Positions 12,560 to 22,931 of a stretch of 64,000 nucleotides of DNA are shown here, one piece after another (the stretch's first letter is position 1; every line of letters begins with the position of its first letter). The notes beneath the pieces are model-generated. The model worked only from the letters and a program-made list of their open reading frames with translations, was not told the origin of the DNA and searched no databases. Both the position numbers and the translations under genes were made by a program. The DNA comes from Lineus longissimus (taxonomy: Eukaryota; Nemertea; Pilidiophora; Heteronemertea; Lineidae): the NCBI RefSeq assembly GCF_910592395.1, contig NC_088315.1:13251808-13315807 (forward strand), written 5' to 3'.

Positions 12560-12814
12560 CCCATATTCATAAAACCCTGCTAAACTTTGCAGCCAACTAG
12601 GCCTTAGCAGACTGCCAGATACCTAGTTGGCTGCCCCATAGTATGCTGCTATTTTTAGCGACGCTGGCTTCCAGTGGAGCTTATGGTTTGTACTGGAGCT
12701 GGCCAAAAGTAGTTCTAGCAAAATAGTTGCATTTTCATCCGAATTTGCTGTAGCTGGGCCAGAAATGTGCCTGGATACCACTATTTTGAACTCTTGTTTC
12801 GATAGGATTATAGC

Positions 12815-13245
12815 TACCCTCACCGAAAAGCAGTGTGATATCAGTCAGGATTCAGTCAGGTTGCAGTATTACCTCACATTTTTATGGCAGTGTTGAAATC
12901 AGTGGAAAGCAGTCATAGGGAGTGTTTTTCAGTCACACGTTACCAAAGCATACAGTTATACAGCAATCAAAAATAGAGGTTAGGGAGTCATAAGCAGTGG
13001 TAAGACAGTCAAAATCAGTGGTAAGGCAGTCAAAAGCAGTGCTCATTTAAATATTTAGGCTGACTGATTTCCACTGCTTTTGACACTGAAAATGACTCCC
13101 CACTATGCATCATGCACAGGGCTGGCAGCGGGGTTCAGTGTTAATTTAAATATTTCGCAGCACACTGAATCCACACTGAAACACCAATGATTTTGACTGC
13201 TATTTCCAAAACCTCCTGGAGGGAGCAGTCATTTTCAGTGTTAAT
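12815..13245 (+). repeat. Left CAGTG/CAGTC-rich inverted arm (putative Polinton terminus)
   Basis: The arm starts TACCCTCACCGAAAAGCAGTG and is built from short repeated words (CAGTCAAAA, CAGTGGTAAG, TTTTGACTGC, ACTGAAAATGACT). It ends near TTTTCAGTGTTAATATGAAT. A matching arm in inverted orientation lies at 45,885-46,234, 33 kb away and just beyond the last Polinton gene. No matching 6-bp duplication is evident outside the tips, so the terminus assignment is an inference. Confidence 0.6.
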
Positions 13246-14049
13246 ATGAATAATTTATTCAATGGCATGCAGGCATGGATGCCGAGAGAGGTTTGGGGGA
13301 CGTGACCCCCCCTGTGCTGATGACAACCAAAGAAATTGTTCGAAAAAGCAAAAACTTCTAGTGAACTGTTACTTTTGCTGTCCTTTTTTAGACGGTGTGT
13401 TTGCGTCCAATATGGCAGTGATGACGTCGTCTGCACAAATAGAGGACATCGCCATTGCATGATGATGTGACACAGTAAAAAGATGACAAATTCACGTCCT
13501 TGACCTACGTCATTGCAAACTTTGTCATAATGACAGTGGTCAGATGGGGTTTATACTAGACAATTGAAACAACACATGGCACATAGCTACTGTCAGTGAT
13601 GTCAGGGACTGAAGCTAGATCAAATTGACGTCCAAATAAAGTAACTGCACGCGGCCTGTAGAATAATGATCTAACAGACTGATTGATGTGTATCGAGCTC
13701 CCATGCAGATATCTTGCAGTGTATGCATACATTACAATTATCACCTATAGGGCCTACAGTAGATGCATGAAGATACTTGCAGATATCTTGCAGTGTATGC
13801 ATACATTACAACACCTATAGGGCCTACAGCCTTCTTGATTTGCTGAAAATACAACTTCAGTGTCTGTCTAGATTACCCTTTTTGTATTCATTTGGCTCCT
13901 TATGTGTTCCAATTCAAACTGACTAAAACTCCCCCCTTCTCATATTGAAATTCGGGTAAATATCATAAAATATGAAGAGCTACCATGATTTCTTGAATGT
14001 TTGACTATCAAATTCAAACTTACTAGCTTCCTGTCTCAGGTTGCATTAT

Positions 14050-14292
14050 AGTAATAGGGAACCCCATGTACGACTATCTACGACTAATCCTGGAATCGTG
14101 GGCAAAAAACTTCACCCTTCATCATTATTCATGTAAATTTGGCAAGAATTCACTGTTTTACACCACAAACACTACCAAAAACCCAATATGGATAGTTTCT
14201 GTAAACACAGGGGGGTCTTTGGTTTTTTCCCAAAACCTACCAAACTTACCAAATACGTAAAATGGATAAAATGACAAGGTTCCCTATTACTT
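14050..14292 (+). repeat. 242-bp MITE, intact copy
   Basis: The tips are AGTAATAGGGAACC and its inverted copy GGTTCCCTATTACT. The internal sequence (CATGTACGACTATCTACGAC, AATCTACC-like CCAAAACCTACCAAAC) is nearly identical, reverse complemented, to the copy at 44,990-45,873 once that copy's solo LTR is discounted. Target duplication is unclear. Confidence 0.85.
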
Positions 14293-15027
14293 ACTTATCC
14301 CAGTGACCCCAAAACTTATCCCACTGGGATAAAAACTTATCACGCCGTGATAAGTTTTGCAGCCACTCTACTGGCCACAACTAAAACCTGTCTTCATATG
14401 TTGCCTTCACCGGGAAACGAACCCACGCCAACACATAACCTCATGTGTGGAAGCTCCATGCTTTATACACTCGGCTATTGAACTTTCTACTAGATCAATG
14501 ACATTTATGCCTATTTAACAAGCCCTTCGGCGATAATGGCTCACTGTGAGAAATGATTGCTGTAATGTTGTCAATGTGTACAGGGACTGGACCAATTGGT
14601 TCACTTACTGAATCCAAGATGGCGGACCGCCAGACTAAAATGCGAGTACTAATTGAAGAGCTTAGAAGTATAATCAGGCTAAGGCACATTTTAAACCCTA
14701 TATTTGGAGAAAAATGCAAAAATATGAAAAAAATCTTCACATTCCCTGGAAACACGCAAGTGATGATTTCTAGATATCGCTGAATCATTAAGAGGCACAG
14801 ATTATATGTGTTGAAAGCATTTGCTTCTTTAAGGGTATAAATACTGCAAAATGTGCATAAACCAAGAAGGGTTGTTACAACTAGTTACACTACGGACTTA
14901 GTGATAAGGCCTCGTCCCATCGCCCTTACCGGCCACTACGACAAGTCAATACTCTTGCTGATGATTCGTCATTATTGGTCGTCGCAAAAACAACGAATTG
15001 ACACAGATATCAAAGAAAAAAACCAAA

Positions 15028-15327
15028 ATGGCGGGAGTGTCGGAGAATGAGAAGCGTACTGCAATTTTTTCCGCATCAATTTTGAAGTACATGGATAATG
15101 AGGCGTTGGGGAGTTCGTTCAAGAGCCATATAACTTTTGCATACCAGGGTTATGAAACTGCCGGCTTGTTAGAAAAATGTCGGCGGATTAGATGGTCTTC
15201 GTTTTCGGACATTTTTTTGTTGGTTGGCACGAACGATTGTTGTAGTCGTTCCAGTGCAAGTGGACATGGTGGAGCCAGTGCTAGTGGGCCAGGTTACTCT
15301 ACCAGTGAAATATGCAGGCGTATTGAT
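15028..15327 (+). CDS. Possible first exon, unknown protein (100 codons)
   Basis: ATG in good context (CAAAATGG) opens a 100-codon frame beginning MAGVSENEKRTAIF and ending ICRRID exactly at GTAAGT, a consensus splice donor in phase 0. The protein has a Ser/Gly-rich stretch (RSSASGHGGASASGPG) and no domain I recognise. The ATGGCGG-type start also occurs in other short ORFs here (14,622; 24,571; 26,833; 32,752), so a recurring promoter-exon module of a repeat is possible. No downstream exon is identified. Confidence 0.35.
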
Positions 15328-16722
15328 GTAAGTTTTATCTGTTATAGTGGTGACTTCTCGCTACGTTAATTGCAAAATACATGTACATGATAAGGATGAG
15401 TTTACATAAGCAATCTAATCTTTGTTTAAAAATAGTGAAATACATTGAAAAGACTTCACCACGTACACGAAGGAGTGCAGGGAGTTTTCATATCCATCGC
15501 TGTTGGGAAGAGAAGGCAAATAAGCCTGGCCAAAGCCTGGGGCCAAATTGGTTGCCTTGGATGAGCCGTCATCAGTGAATTCACCTTTTTCATTACAGAT
15601 TGTTAAATTATTCACAGACATACTTGTGGGTAGGCCTAATCCAGAAGAAACATACCGCCAGCCTTTCCTCCGGGTTTTTTCCTACAGCCTTCTAGCACAG
15701 ATAATTCACTTATTTTTCAATATATTGCAATGAAACTTGCAAAATATGTTTTAAATAACCTAATAATAATGTCAAAAAAATATAATTTTGATAACTTTGA
15801 AACCTGGTGGACGCTGGTGGACGCTGTTTAGGATGTCCGGCCTATACGTATACGTTGACTTCAGAATTCACCGGCCATCCGCATCAGGCTGCAAGTGCAA
15901 CTCTGTCAGTCAGTGTCACCCAAACCAGGTCATACCAATGCTGCCAGCGATTCACAGACAACTAATTGACACTTCGATGAGTATTTCCATCACCTCGACA
16001 TCTGAAAACTTACTGATTTTGTACGGAAAGCAAGCAGTGAACGATGTAAACATTAATGGATGACGGTAATTACGGTGATTACCTCGTTCCGAATGCTCAC
16101 CATAAGCTTAGTTGCATACAGTCATACACCTGCAATACTTCATCGATCCCAGGTTGATTATCGGCTAATGTAGCATTTCATTATCACACCCCCGGATCAA
16201 ACCTTACTAATCAAACCTGAAACTATCGAACTGGCACGATATTCGTTCTTTTCTTTAAATATTTGTCGATGGAATCAAATGGAATCAAATGGAATCAAAT
16301 GGAATAAATTGTTTGTGGCCGATTTGCACTACTCACACGCTTCCAAAAAATCAACATTTTGCGAATGCACTCGATTTGTTGGAACATAGTAAGCTCGTCC
16401 CCTTGTACGAATGTACGTACATATTACCATAATAAATCAATATGACTTACACCCTGGAAAAAGGGCGTGGCAAAATTACATGGAAAAACGAAAAAAACAG
16501 ATATATACGATGGTTTGTTGTCCAAAATCACTTCACGAGACACACCTATGATGCCAAACACAGCCAATGATGCCGATTGCGCCCGAATCGGTCAGCCCTT
16601 ATGGACAAACGAGGTTATCGCAAAATGAGGTTAAAAAACCCATGCAACTTTAATGGTCACTATAGACAGTGAGCCAACAGTAACACCTGTTTAAGGTAAC
16701 ACCTGTTTAACATTAATTACGT

Positions 16723-16954
16723 CAGTGCTGCCATCTGATAACTTTTGGCCTAACCGCGAAGGGGGAAATTCAAGTAATCCAGTGCTGCCATCTGGTAACA
16801 TTTGGCCTAACCGCGAAGTTAACAGTGCTGCCATCTGATAACTTTTGGCCTAACCGCGAAGGGAAATGCAAGTAATCCAGTGCTGCCATCTGGTAACATT
16901 TGGCCTAACCGCGAAGTTAACAGTGCTGCCATCTGCTAACTTTTGGCCTAACCG
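16723..16954 (+). repeat. Five tandem units immediately upstream of the first Polinton gene
   Basis: CAGTGCTGCCATCTG starts at 16,723, 16,780, 16,823, 16,878 and 16,921. Each is followed by TAACTTTTGGCCTAACCG or TAACATTTGGCCTAACCG. Spacings alternate 57, 43, 55 and 43, so the real unit is a 98-100-bp dimer. The array ends 18 bases before the first gene's start and could hold promoter or replication elements. Confidence 0.85.
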
Positions 16955-16971
16955 AAATTCATGTTAGTTAA

Positions 16972-18377
16972 ATGTATTACCCATTGGCAACTAAGCATAA
17001 GGATAACATTACATTTGACCGTTATCACTTTGATGCCTATGTTACTTCTTACAGCTTTTTCAAAGGACAAGAGAGTGATATCACGCCAGGGTTTTTAAAA
17101 TTGAAAAACAGAGATGATTGTCTTAGACTTGAAAAAAACCCACTGGCGTTCTACCAGAACCAGTTTAACATGGCCGTCTGGTTCGCGACAACTGGATGTG
17201 GCATTTCACTAGAGCACCTAAACAGCAGCAATCAAATGATCAGATCATTTTACAAGTTCCACACCTACTATCAAATCAGAAAAATTATGAAGAATCTTGA
17301 TATCCCCATTTTGGGAGAAAGCAATTTCAATGAAACAAATAATGACATTAATCGTAGGAAACTAGGCGAGTTACTAAGCGAATTTGGCTTAAAAGACGAG
17401 TATGATTTTTCAGTGTTCGAAAGTAATGAGGGGTGGACTTCCTGGAGTGTACCGGATTACAACCCAAACATAACTGATCCTGGCTACTACATCAATGATT
17501 CGAAAATCAATTTCTTTCTGATGCAAGTTCACGAGAATAGAATGCCCTCGATGTTTACAAAAGACTGGGACGCTGGGATGACTAACTTCAAATATCCAGA
17601 TACTTATATCAAGGATCATGTCAGTAGACACAAGAATGTATTTGATGTGATAGAACAGAAACCATGCCAAACATATCAACAATTCATGACTCTTAAGTCC
17701 TCAGGTTTCTCGAATCCAGGGATAGAAAGATTGAATGATTCCATCAGAACATATGTTTACTGTGTACTGGGGGTCACAGGCCCTCACTAGAACCCCGATT
17801 ACTGGAACAACAGGAACTGAATTTGATGCCCAGAAGGAATTCATCAAACTTCTAAGTGATTCAAGCATGTTGATACCCCTACCTCAATTGCTAGATACCA
17901 GAAAGCACTGTCTGACACTCACACACGATTAGACTATGTAATTTCCCCAGGTCTGTACATCATAGGGTCTGACATGGTACTCAAGATCGGTAAGGTCGAT
18001 AATTACAACAACGATATCCCGATAGCAACTAAACACTTGAAGCCTGGTAAGAATAGCATTAACAATGAAAAGACCTTGCCTCCTCCATTGATGCAAGGCC
18101 AAACTTCTAAGAAGATAAGGGTTAAGGCTAATATCACTACACCAAAAGATGTTAAGACTGATGTACCCAGTAAAACTGCTGTAACAAGTAAAAATGCTGT
18201 AACAGGTAGGCCTGATGTGGCCAATAAACTGCTGTGCCCAATAAGACTGATGAAACCAGTAAATCTGATGAAACCAGTAAATCTGATGTGTCCAGTAAAT
18301 CTGATGACACCCATGAAGCAATCAAGTTTATCCTCTATGCTGTTGTTGGTAGTTTAATTCCTATTACTGTAAAGTAA
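16972..18377 (+). pseudogene. Polinton conserved orphan with C-terminal membrane anchor, frameshifted
   Basis: The first gene of the Polinton left block, starting in TTAAATG. The 272-codon N-terminal ORF includes NPLAFYQNQFNMAVWFATTG, FYKFHTYYQIRKIM and IERLNDSIRTYVYCVLG, features I associate with a large Polinton protein of unknown function. A frameshift in GGGGG (17,768-17,772) leads to LTRTPITGTTGTEFDAQKEF, another near 17,880 to DYVISPGLYIIGSDMVLKIG, and a third near 18,220 to a Ser/Lys/Asp-rich repeat (DETSKSDETSKSD) ending HEAIKFILYAVVGSLIP, a likely membrane helix. The stop TAA abuts the next start, forming TAAATG. A role in the virion is plausible but not shown by sequence. Confidence 0.75.
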
Positions 18378-20035
18378 ATGGCTGAAGGAGGAGTAGGAGA
18401 AGATATCTCAATGAATGAGTTAGAGAATTATCGAATTTTAGAAGCAAACAGTAGTACTGCTGAAACATCATTCATTACCCCAGTACCTGATGATGGCCCA
18501 GATTACGACATAGGTAATAGTAACCCAGTACCTGATGAGACCATAGACAGAAACACAGATAGTCGTAACTTAAGTTCTGAAACTTCGTTTACTAAAACAC
18601 TAGGAAGAGTAAGAAGTATTGTCCCTGAATTGATGGGAAAGGAGTTAAATTACGCTGTAGTAGAGGATAAACTTGATAATGCATTGAGAGTAACAAAATG
18701 GAGTTATGACAAGAACAAATTGAGTAATCTTGCACCACACATTCTTAACGATGGTAACAAACTTTATTACAATCCGGCAACAAAGTATGAAGTTGATTTG
18801 ATAAAAAGTAAACTTGGAAACGAAAATTTATTTGACTATCGTAAGACTGATGGAAACATTGTCAAGTTAATTCCTTTAACTAAGGGTAATGGAAGCTTCT
18901 ATGCTGAAACAACTTTAACTACAAATTATGGCACAAAATTCGTTAATTATTTAAAAGGTATGATTGAACCTGGCCCAGAGTCAAGGCCAACAGAGGCAGT
19001 TCAAATGACTAGCATGGAAGGTTACCCATCAGACCCACCAAAGTCAGTTCCACCAGGAGGGGAACCAGGGACAGCCCCACCAGGGGCAGCCCAACCAGAG
19101 ACAGTTCCACCAGGAGGGGAACCTAAATCTGTAACCACTCAAACAGATTAATAAATGAGATTATCACTTCACCTAAACCCATAGATAAAATCATAGATGC
19201 TATTGATGAAGAATTAAGGGCATTTGGTTTTACAGATAACGCTTTGAGAGAACGTAGAGGATTATTACAAGCTGCGGATGATTTTGCAGCAGTTAAGAGG
19301 GAGAAAGATATGAAAATAGAAAGCCTAGAAGAAGAACTTAACAATCTAAAAAGACACAATGCTACCCTAGGAGAAGCAAATGAAGATCTAAGAGGAGACT
19401 TAATTAACTCTGGAGAAGATCATTTAGACGAAAAGGAAAAGCTAAACAGAGAAAAGGACGAGCTAAGAATAGAAATTGATAAAGTGGAAGAGGAACTGAA
19501 TAGTGAACGTGCCAAGGAATTTGAATTAGACAGAGAAGCTGAAAGTAGTTCAAGGAGACTGAAACGTTTGATCACTGATGTCTTGAAGAAATCAGATTCA
19601 CATATTTCACTCGGGGACAGAATCAAGTTACTTTTTAAGGTTGAAGGCCTTACAATCACTGCAATAGTAACTGCAGTGATTATGATAATTACCACTTTAG
19701 GTCTTAGCATAGGTCTTGGTATCAGTAATGCTTTGAAAGCTGTGCCTAAACCAGGGCCTCCAAGTCCAACCCCACCAAGTCCGGATAAACCATCATCAAT
19801 TCCAGATAAAGTGAAAGAAGGAATAAAGTTTGCTGAATGGCTAAAAGAACTAGCCAAGAAATCAGCTGCGGCTTTACCGGGAATCATCGGTTCTATCGTA
19901 TCATTTCTCCTGAAAACAATTGGCGCAGTTGTTGGGTTCATGGTCGAACATCTAGTCATTCTAGTGATTGTTGTTGTTAGCTCCATAATTTATGGTTTGA
20001 TAGAAGGTGTTAAAGCTGTTAAAGCTGTTAAGTAA
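18378..20035 (+). pseudogene. Polinton coiled-coil, Pro-rich membrane protein, one frameshift
   Basis: Starts at ATG 18,378 directly after the previous stop. The first ORF (to 19,151) has an acidic N terminus (EDISMNELENYRIL), a globular section (NKLYYNPATKYEVDLIKSKL) and a PPGGEP-type proline repeat, ending VTTQTD. The rest lies in another frame open from about 19,123 (NEIITSPKPIDKIIDAIDEE) and lacks its own ATG before the coiled coil, so one frameshift near 19,140 most likely split a single gene. The second part has a long heptad-rich coiled coil (KREKDMKIESLEEELNNLKR, about 19,290-19,560), a hydrophobic segment (ITAIVTAVIMIITTLGLSIG), a Pro-rich linker and a C-terminal membrane segment (HLVILVIVVVSSIIYGLI). 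Architecture suggests a structural or membrane-shaping virion protein. Two separate genes remain possible. Confidence 0.65.
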
Positions 20036-20130
20036 AATTAAAGCTGCTAAGTAAAATTAATGATTGATTTTTCAAGTAAAATTAAAGCTGATAAGTAAAA
20101 TTAATGATTGATTTTTCAAGTAAATTAAAT
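20036..20130 (+). repeat. Duplicated leader of the major capsid gene
   Basis: The block TAAAATTAATGATTGATTTTTCAAGTAAA occurs twice in succession (about 20,051-20,083 and 20,096-20,127), with AAAGCTGNTAAGTAAAATTAA units between. As a result an ATGATTG start context is present twice, at 20,060 and 20,104. Only the second is in frame with the capsid ORF. Confidence 0.8.
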
Positions 20131-21389
20131 AGAATGACAACTGGAGTACTTCTCAACACTGAAAGGAGTCATACGATTCCACTCGGGTTAAAGGCCGAGA
20201 GAAATCATCACATCACTACGCACAATCCGTCTTCTGCTAATCCAAAAGAAACATTGTACATTAGAATACCTGCTTTAAGAGAAAATACGTTCTTTGTACC
20301 CAGGTCTCTTTTTCTGTCAGCTGATGTCACCATTTCTGGTGATTCAAAGAACAGTGTGGTTAACAATCTCGGAAGAAACCTGTTATCCAAGATGGTAATT
20401 AAGTGGGGAACGGAACAGATATTTGATCTCAATGAATACAGTCATTATTCAACTTTTAAAGATCTGTGGTTAACATCGGAGGAACGGAACGACAGGGTTT
20501 TTCAAGGTATTCAGTCAGAAAATCTTAGAAAGTTGAGATCAGGTGTGGCAGAAGTCGATGTTACCGGTGAAACCAGCGATGAGAAAACACTGAAGAAAGT
20601 ATTTGGGGCCAAGTACAAGATACCGTTAGATTTTGAGCTATTTTTCAACTATGCTCCATTTTACAAGTTTCCAATTCAAGAGGATGTGATCATCGAGATT
20701 ACTTTAGCGCCAAAAGAGGAGATTATCGTTACCAGCACAACTGCAAACATGAATTACAAACTTGAAAATATCAGTTTTGAATATGACACTGTAACTAACA
20801 AGGGATTAGCCAATACACTAACAAACAAGTACAATTCAGGTTTCTCCATCTATTACGACTGGGTAGATCACTTCAAAACTGTCAACGTAACGGCAAATGA
20901 AACGCTGATCAACGAGAACATCAATTTTCCTCGAATGTCCATAAAAGGACTATTATATCTATTCATCTCTGATACACTGATGGTTCAAGAGATTCTGAAA
21001 AGTTTGAAAATCCTAACATCACAAAAGTGCAAATAACCATCGAAGGAGTTGCTAATCAGGTGTTCCCAGAAGGAATGAGAATGCTAGATCAATGGGAGGA
21101 GATCAAGAAACACTTCATGACCGAAGACTTAAAGAAAACTTACGACTGCAACATGTCTATGAAAAAGTACTATGGAGACTCGAATAACTACGGGCTTTGG
21201 TTGGACCTGAGAACTACAGAAGACAATAGATTACACGGATCGGGCAAAAAGCTTCAAAACACTAAAGATGGTATTTAATTGTCGATAACAAAATAATCTG
21301 GAAAGGGACCATACAAAATGCACATATTTGTGGTTTCTGATGCTCAAGTTAACATTCAAAATTCACAGATTGTTTCCTTGCAACATTAA
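20104..21389 (+). pseudogene. Polinton major capsid protein (double jelly-roll, hexon-like), two frameshifts
   Basis: Forms the icosahedral shell in Polinton-type virions; the family is related to adenovirus hexon and other double jelly-roll capsids. The N-terminal part shows ERSHTIPLGLKAERN and NNLGRNLLSKMVIKW; the middle shows EYSHYSTFKDLWLTSEERND and YKIPLDFELFFNYAPFYKFP; the third part DQWEEIKKHF and NNYGLWLDLRTTEDNRLHGSG; the C terminus AHIFVVSDAQVNIQ then a stop at 21,387-21,389. Frameshifts near 20,985 and 21,277 split the gene. Full length would be about 425 residues, slightly short for the family. Start may be ATG 20,104 or ATG 20,134 (in TTAAATAGAATG, like two other genes here). Placed just upstream of the small membrane protein and minor capsid genes, the usual order. 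Confidence 0.88.
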
Positions 21390-21437
21390 GATCATTAATT
21401 TTGACTGCAACATTAAGATTATTTTACTGTAAAATAA

Positions 21438-21674
21438 ATGGAAACACCAGGAAAGAAGGAAATCATCAATACACTGTACCAAAGTGTGTTATTGGCAACG
21501 GCAACAATTGGTTACTCATATTTACTTAAGAGATTCTTAAGAATTGCCATTGGTCCGCCAAGTCAGGCAAACTTAGAAGAGATTCTTAAACTTGGCGGAA
21601 CTGTAGCAGTCAGTAATTTAACATTGGAATACTTTTACGATCAAGGTATTTTACCCAGAAACATAATCAAGTAG
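21438..21674 (+). CDS. Small Polinton membrane protein (78 aa)
   Basis: ATG lies in ACTGTAAAATAAATG. Two hydrophobic stretches are seen (LYQSVLLATATIGYSYLLKR and LKLGGTVAVSNLTLEYFY) around a basic turn (KRFLRIAIGPPS). The ORF is intact between the two capsid genes, separated by 48 and 17 bases. Its position and size match small membrane proteins found between capsid genes in other Polintons, but no enzymatic motif is visible and its role is unknown. Confidence 0.7.
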   Translation: METPGKKEIINTLYQSVLLATATIGYSYLLKRFLRIAIGPPSQANLEEILKLGGTVAVSNLTLEYFYDQGILPRNIIK

Positions 21675-21676
21675 AA

Positions 21677-21692
21677 TTTACTGTACAGTAAA
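21677..21692 (+). promoter_or_regulatory. Palindromic start-proximal motif TTTACTGTACAGTAAA
   Basis: A perfect 16-bp palindrome whose last A is the A of the minor-capsid ATG. Related TTACTGTAAAGTAAATG and TTTACTGTAAAATAAATG sit at the 18,378 and 21,438 starts. This recurring block is a candidate promoter or initiator for the capsid cluster; function is inferred. Confidence 0.5.
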
Positions 21693-22456
21693 TGAAAACC
21701 GTGGTGTACATTAATTCCAGTGACTACCCAGAACAGAAATCACATGATTTAACCATACATCTTAACACTGAAATTCAGAATGTCATTAGCGTCAGTTTAA
21801 CATTTGCAGGAATACGTTGTACATTCTACAACATAAGTAAAGCAAAACAAAATAACGAAATGAGGTTAAAGGGATATCCGTTGACAGTTATCACAATACC
21901 CGATGGTCTCTATGACCTAGAAAGCTTTTCAAAGATGTTTGCAAATGAATTGAAAGAAAATAGTTTAAGCAAAAATGCTGTTAAGTTTTATTTTGATGAA
22001 CCCACTGGTAGGACAGTAATGAAGATGCTTAAGAGAAAAAATGGGGAGTATTTCCAGATCTACTTTTCTGGTAAAAGCAATGAATTATTTGGCTTTAAAC
22101 CGGAATGGCCTTACCCCTTAGATGCTGATATCTTAGATGTAGGTGAATTACACAAGGGCGTGTTTGTAAGCGATAGGCCCATAAATTTTAGACCAATGGA
22201 CTATTTTGTTTTCCACTGTGACATCGTCAACAATGTAATGAGCAATGGAAAGCCATCAGATGTCTTAGCCACTAGGCCAATAAAAGAATCTAACTTTGGA
22301 GACATGATAGCATATTCCTTTGGAGATAACATGGAAATTCCGTGCAAATCAAGTGTTGGAAAGTTGAATATTGGTCTAACAGGTGAAAACAATGACATTA
22401 TCGACCTTAATGGTTTTGATGTACAGTACCAATTGACCTTTACTCACTGCGCCTGA
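21692..22456 (+). CDS. Polinton minor capsid (penton-like single jelly-roll) protein
   Basis: Intact 254-residue ORF starting in GTAAATG. It would form the fivefold vertices of the capsid. N-terminal strands (VVYINSSDYPEQKSHDLTIH) and the pattern of substrate-like loops (TIPDGLYDLESFSKMFANEL, ELFGFKPEWPY) fit penton-type minor capsid proteins of Polintons, and the C terminus NGFDVQYQLTFTHCA has the typical ending of the family. It lies between a small membrane gene (17 bases upstream) and a membrane/coiled-coil gene, next to the major capsid. Among the virion genes it is one of the few without a lesion. Confidence 0.85.
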   Translation: MKTVVYINSSDYPEQKSHDLTIHLNTEIQNVISVSLTFAGIRCTFYNISKAKQNNEMRLKGYPLTVITIPDGLYDLESFSKMFANELKENSLSKNAVKFYFDEPTGRTVMKMLKRKNGEYFQIYFSGKSNELFGFKPEWPYPLDADILDVGELHKGVFVSDRPINFRPMDYFVFHCDIVNNVMSNGKPSDVLATRPIKESNFGDMIAYSFGDNMEIPCKSSVGKLNIGLTGENNDIIDLNGFDVQYQLTFTHCA

Positions 22457-22493
22457 TTTTTTACTCATTTTGGCTAAAATCACACTAAACTAA

Positions 22494-22931
22494 ATGGCAG
22501 GCATAGCTATGATGATTGGTTCTGCGCTGGTGAATGGTTTAGCCTTCTCTGGTACTAACGAACTTTTTAAAGCACTAGACAAGAATGGCTACGAGACTGA
22601 AATAAAGAGACATAATTTAGCGCAAGAGCAATTGCAAAGAGCATCCACAGAATGGGATGAGCATAGGAAAAGTACCATTGACTTCGTTAACCTTGAATTA
22701 AAGAGAGAACATGAAGCGGCAATTGACTTAAAAAATGCCGACGCCTCACTTTCATTGTACAACAGTTTAAACCCACATAATAAAATTACCATTCCTAGAC
22801 AACCGCAATTGAGCGACTACTACATGCCCAGCGATGAAATGAAGAATTACGAATACCTTTGGATCATTTTAGGATTGAGCGTCTTGGGTTTTGGGATTTA
22901 CTGTTTCGTTGGAAAGAAGAAAAAAGACTAA
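22494..22931 (+). CDS. Polinton conserved membrane protein with central helix (145 aa)
   Basis: Starts at ATG in CTAAATG. A Gly/Ala-rich hydrophobic N terminus (AMMIGSALVNGLAFSG) is followed by a long charged helix (EIKRHNLAQEQLQRASTEWD to FVNLELKREHEAAIDLKNAD), a Pro-containing linker and a C-terminal transmembrane helix (YLWIILGLSVLGFGIYCFVG) capped by KKKKD. This layout recurs in Polintons next to the minor capsid and ATPase genes; function is not established. Its TAA overlaps the ATPase stop on the other strand by 4 nt, a very compact convergent junction. Confidence 0.75.
   Translation: MAGIAMMIGSALVNGLAFSGTNELFKALDKNGYETEIKRHNLAQEQLQRASTEWDEHRKSTIDFVNLELKREHEAAIDLKNADASLSLYNSLNPHNKITIPRQPQLSDYYMPSDEMKNYEYLWIILGLSVLGFGIYCFVGKKKKD

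Larger units (their letters stand above)
13246..16722. other. Interval between the left arm and the first Polinton gene; mostly unassigned
   Basis: It contains a 64-bp tandem duplication (13,705-13,826, unit with GCAGATATCTTGCAGTGTAT), a MITE (14,050-14,292), a GGGATAA/TTATCCC palindromic patch near 14,300-14,360, a possible exon (15,028-15,327) and a four-copy ATGGAATCAA microsatellite near 16,268. No virion gene is seen. At 3.5 kb it is long for a Polinton leader, so further unrecognised insertions are likely. Confidence 0.5.

Noticed and set aside
17929-18321. Minus-strand ORFs with IYW/IRFTG repeats
   Set aside because: They are antisense shadows of the Ser/Lys/Asp repeat (DETSKSD) of the plus-strand Polinton gene.
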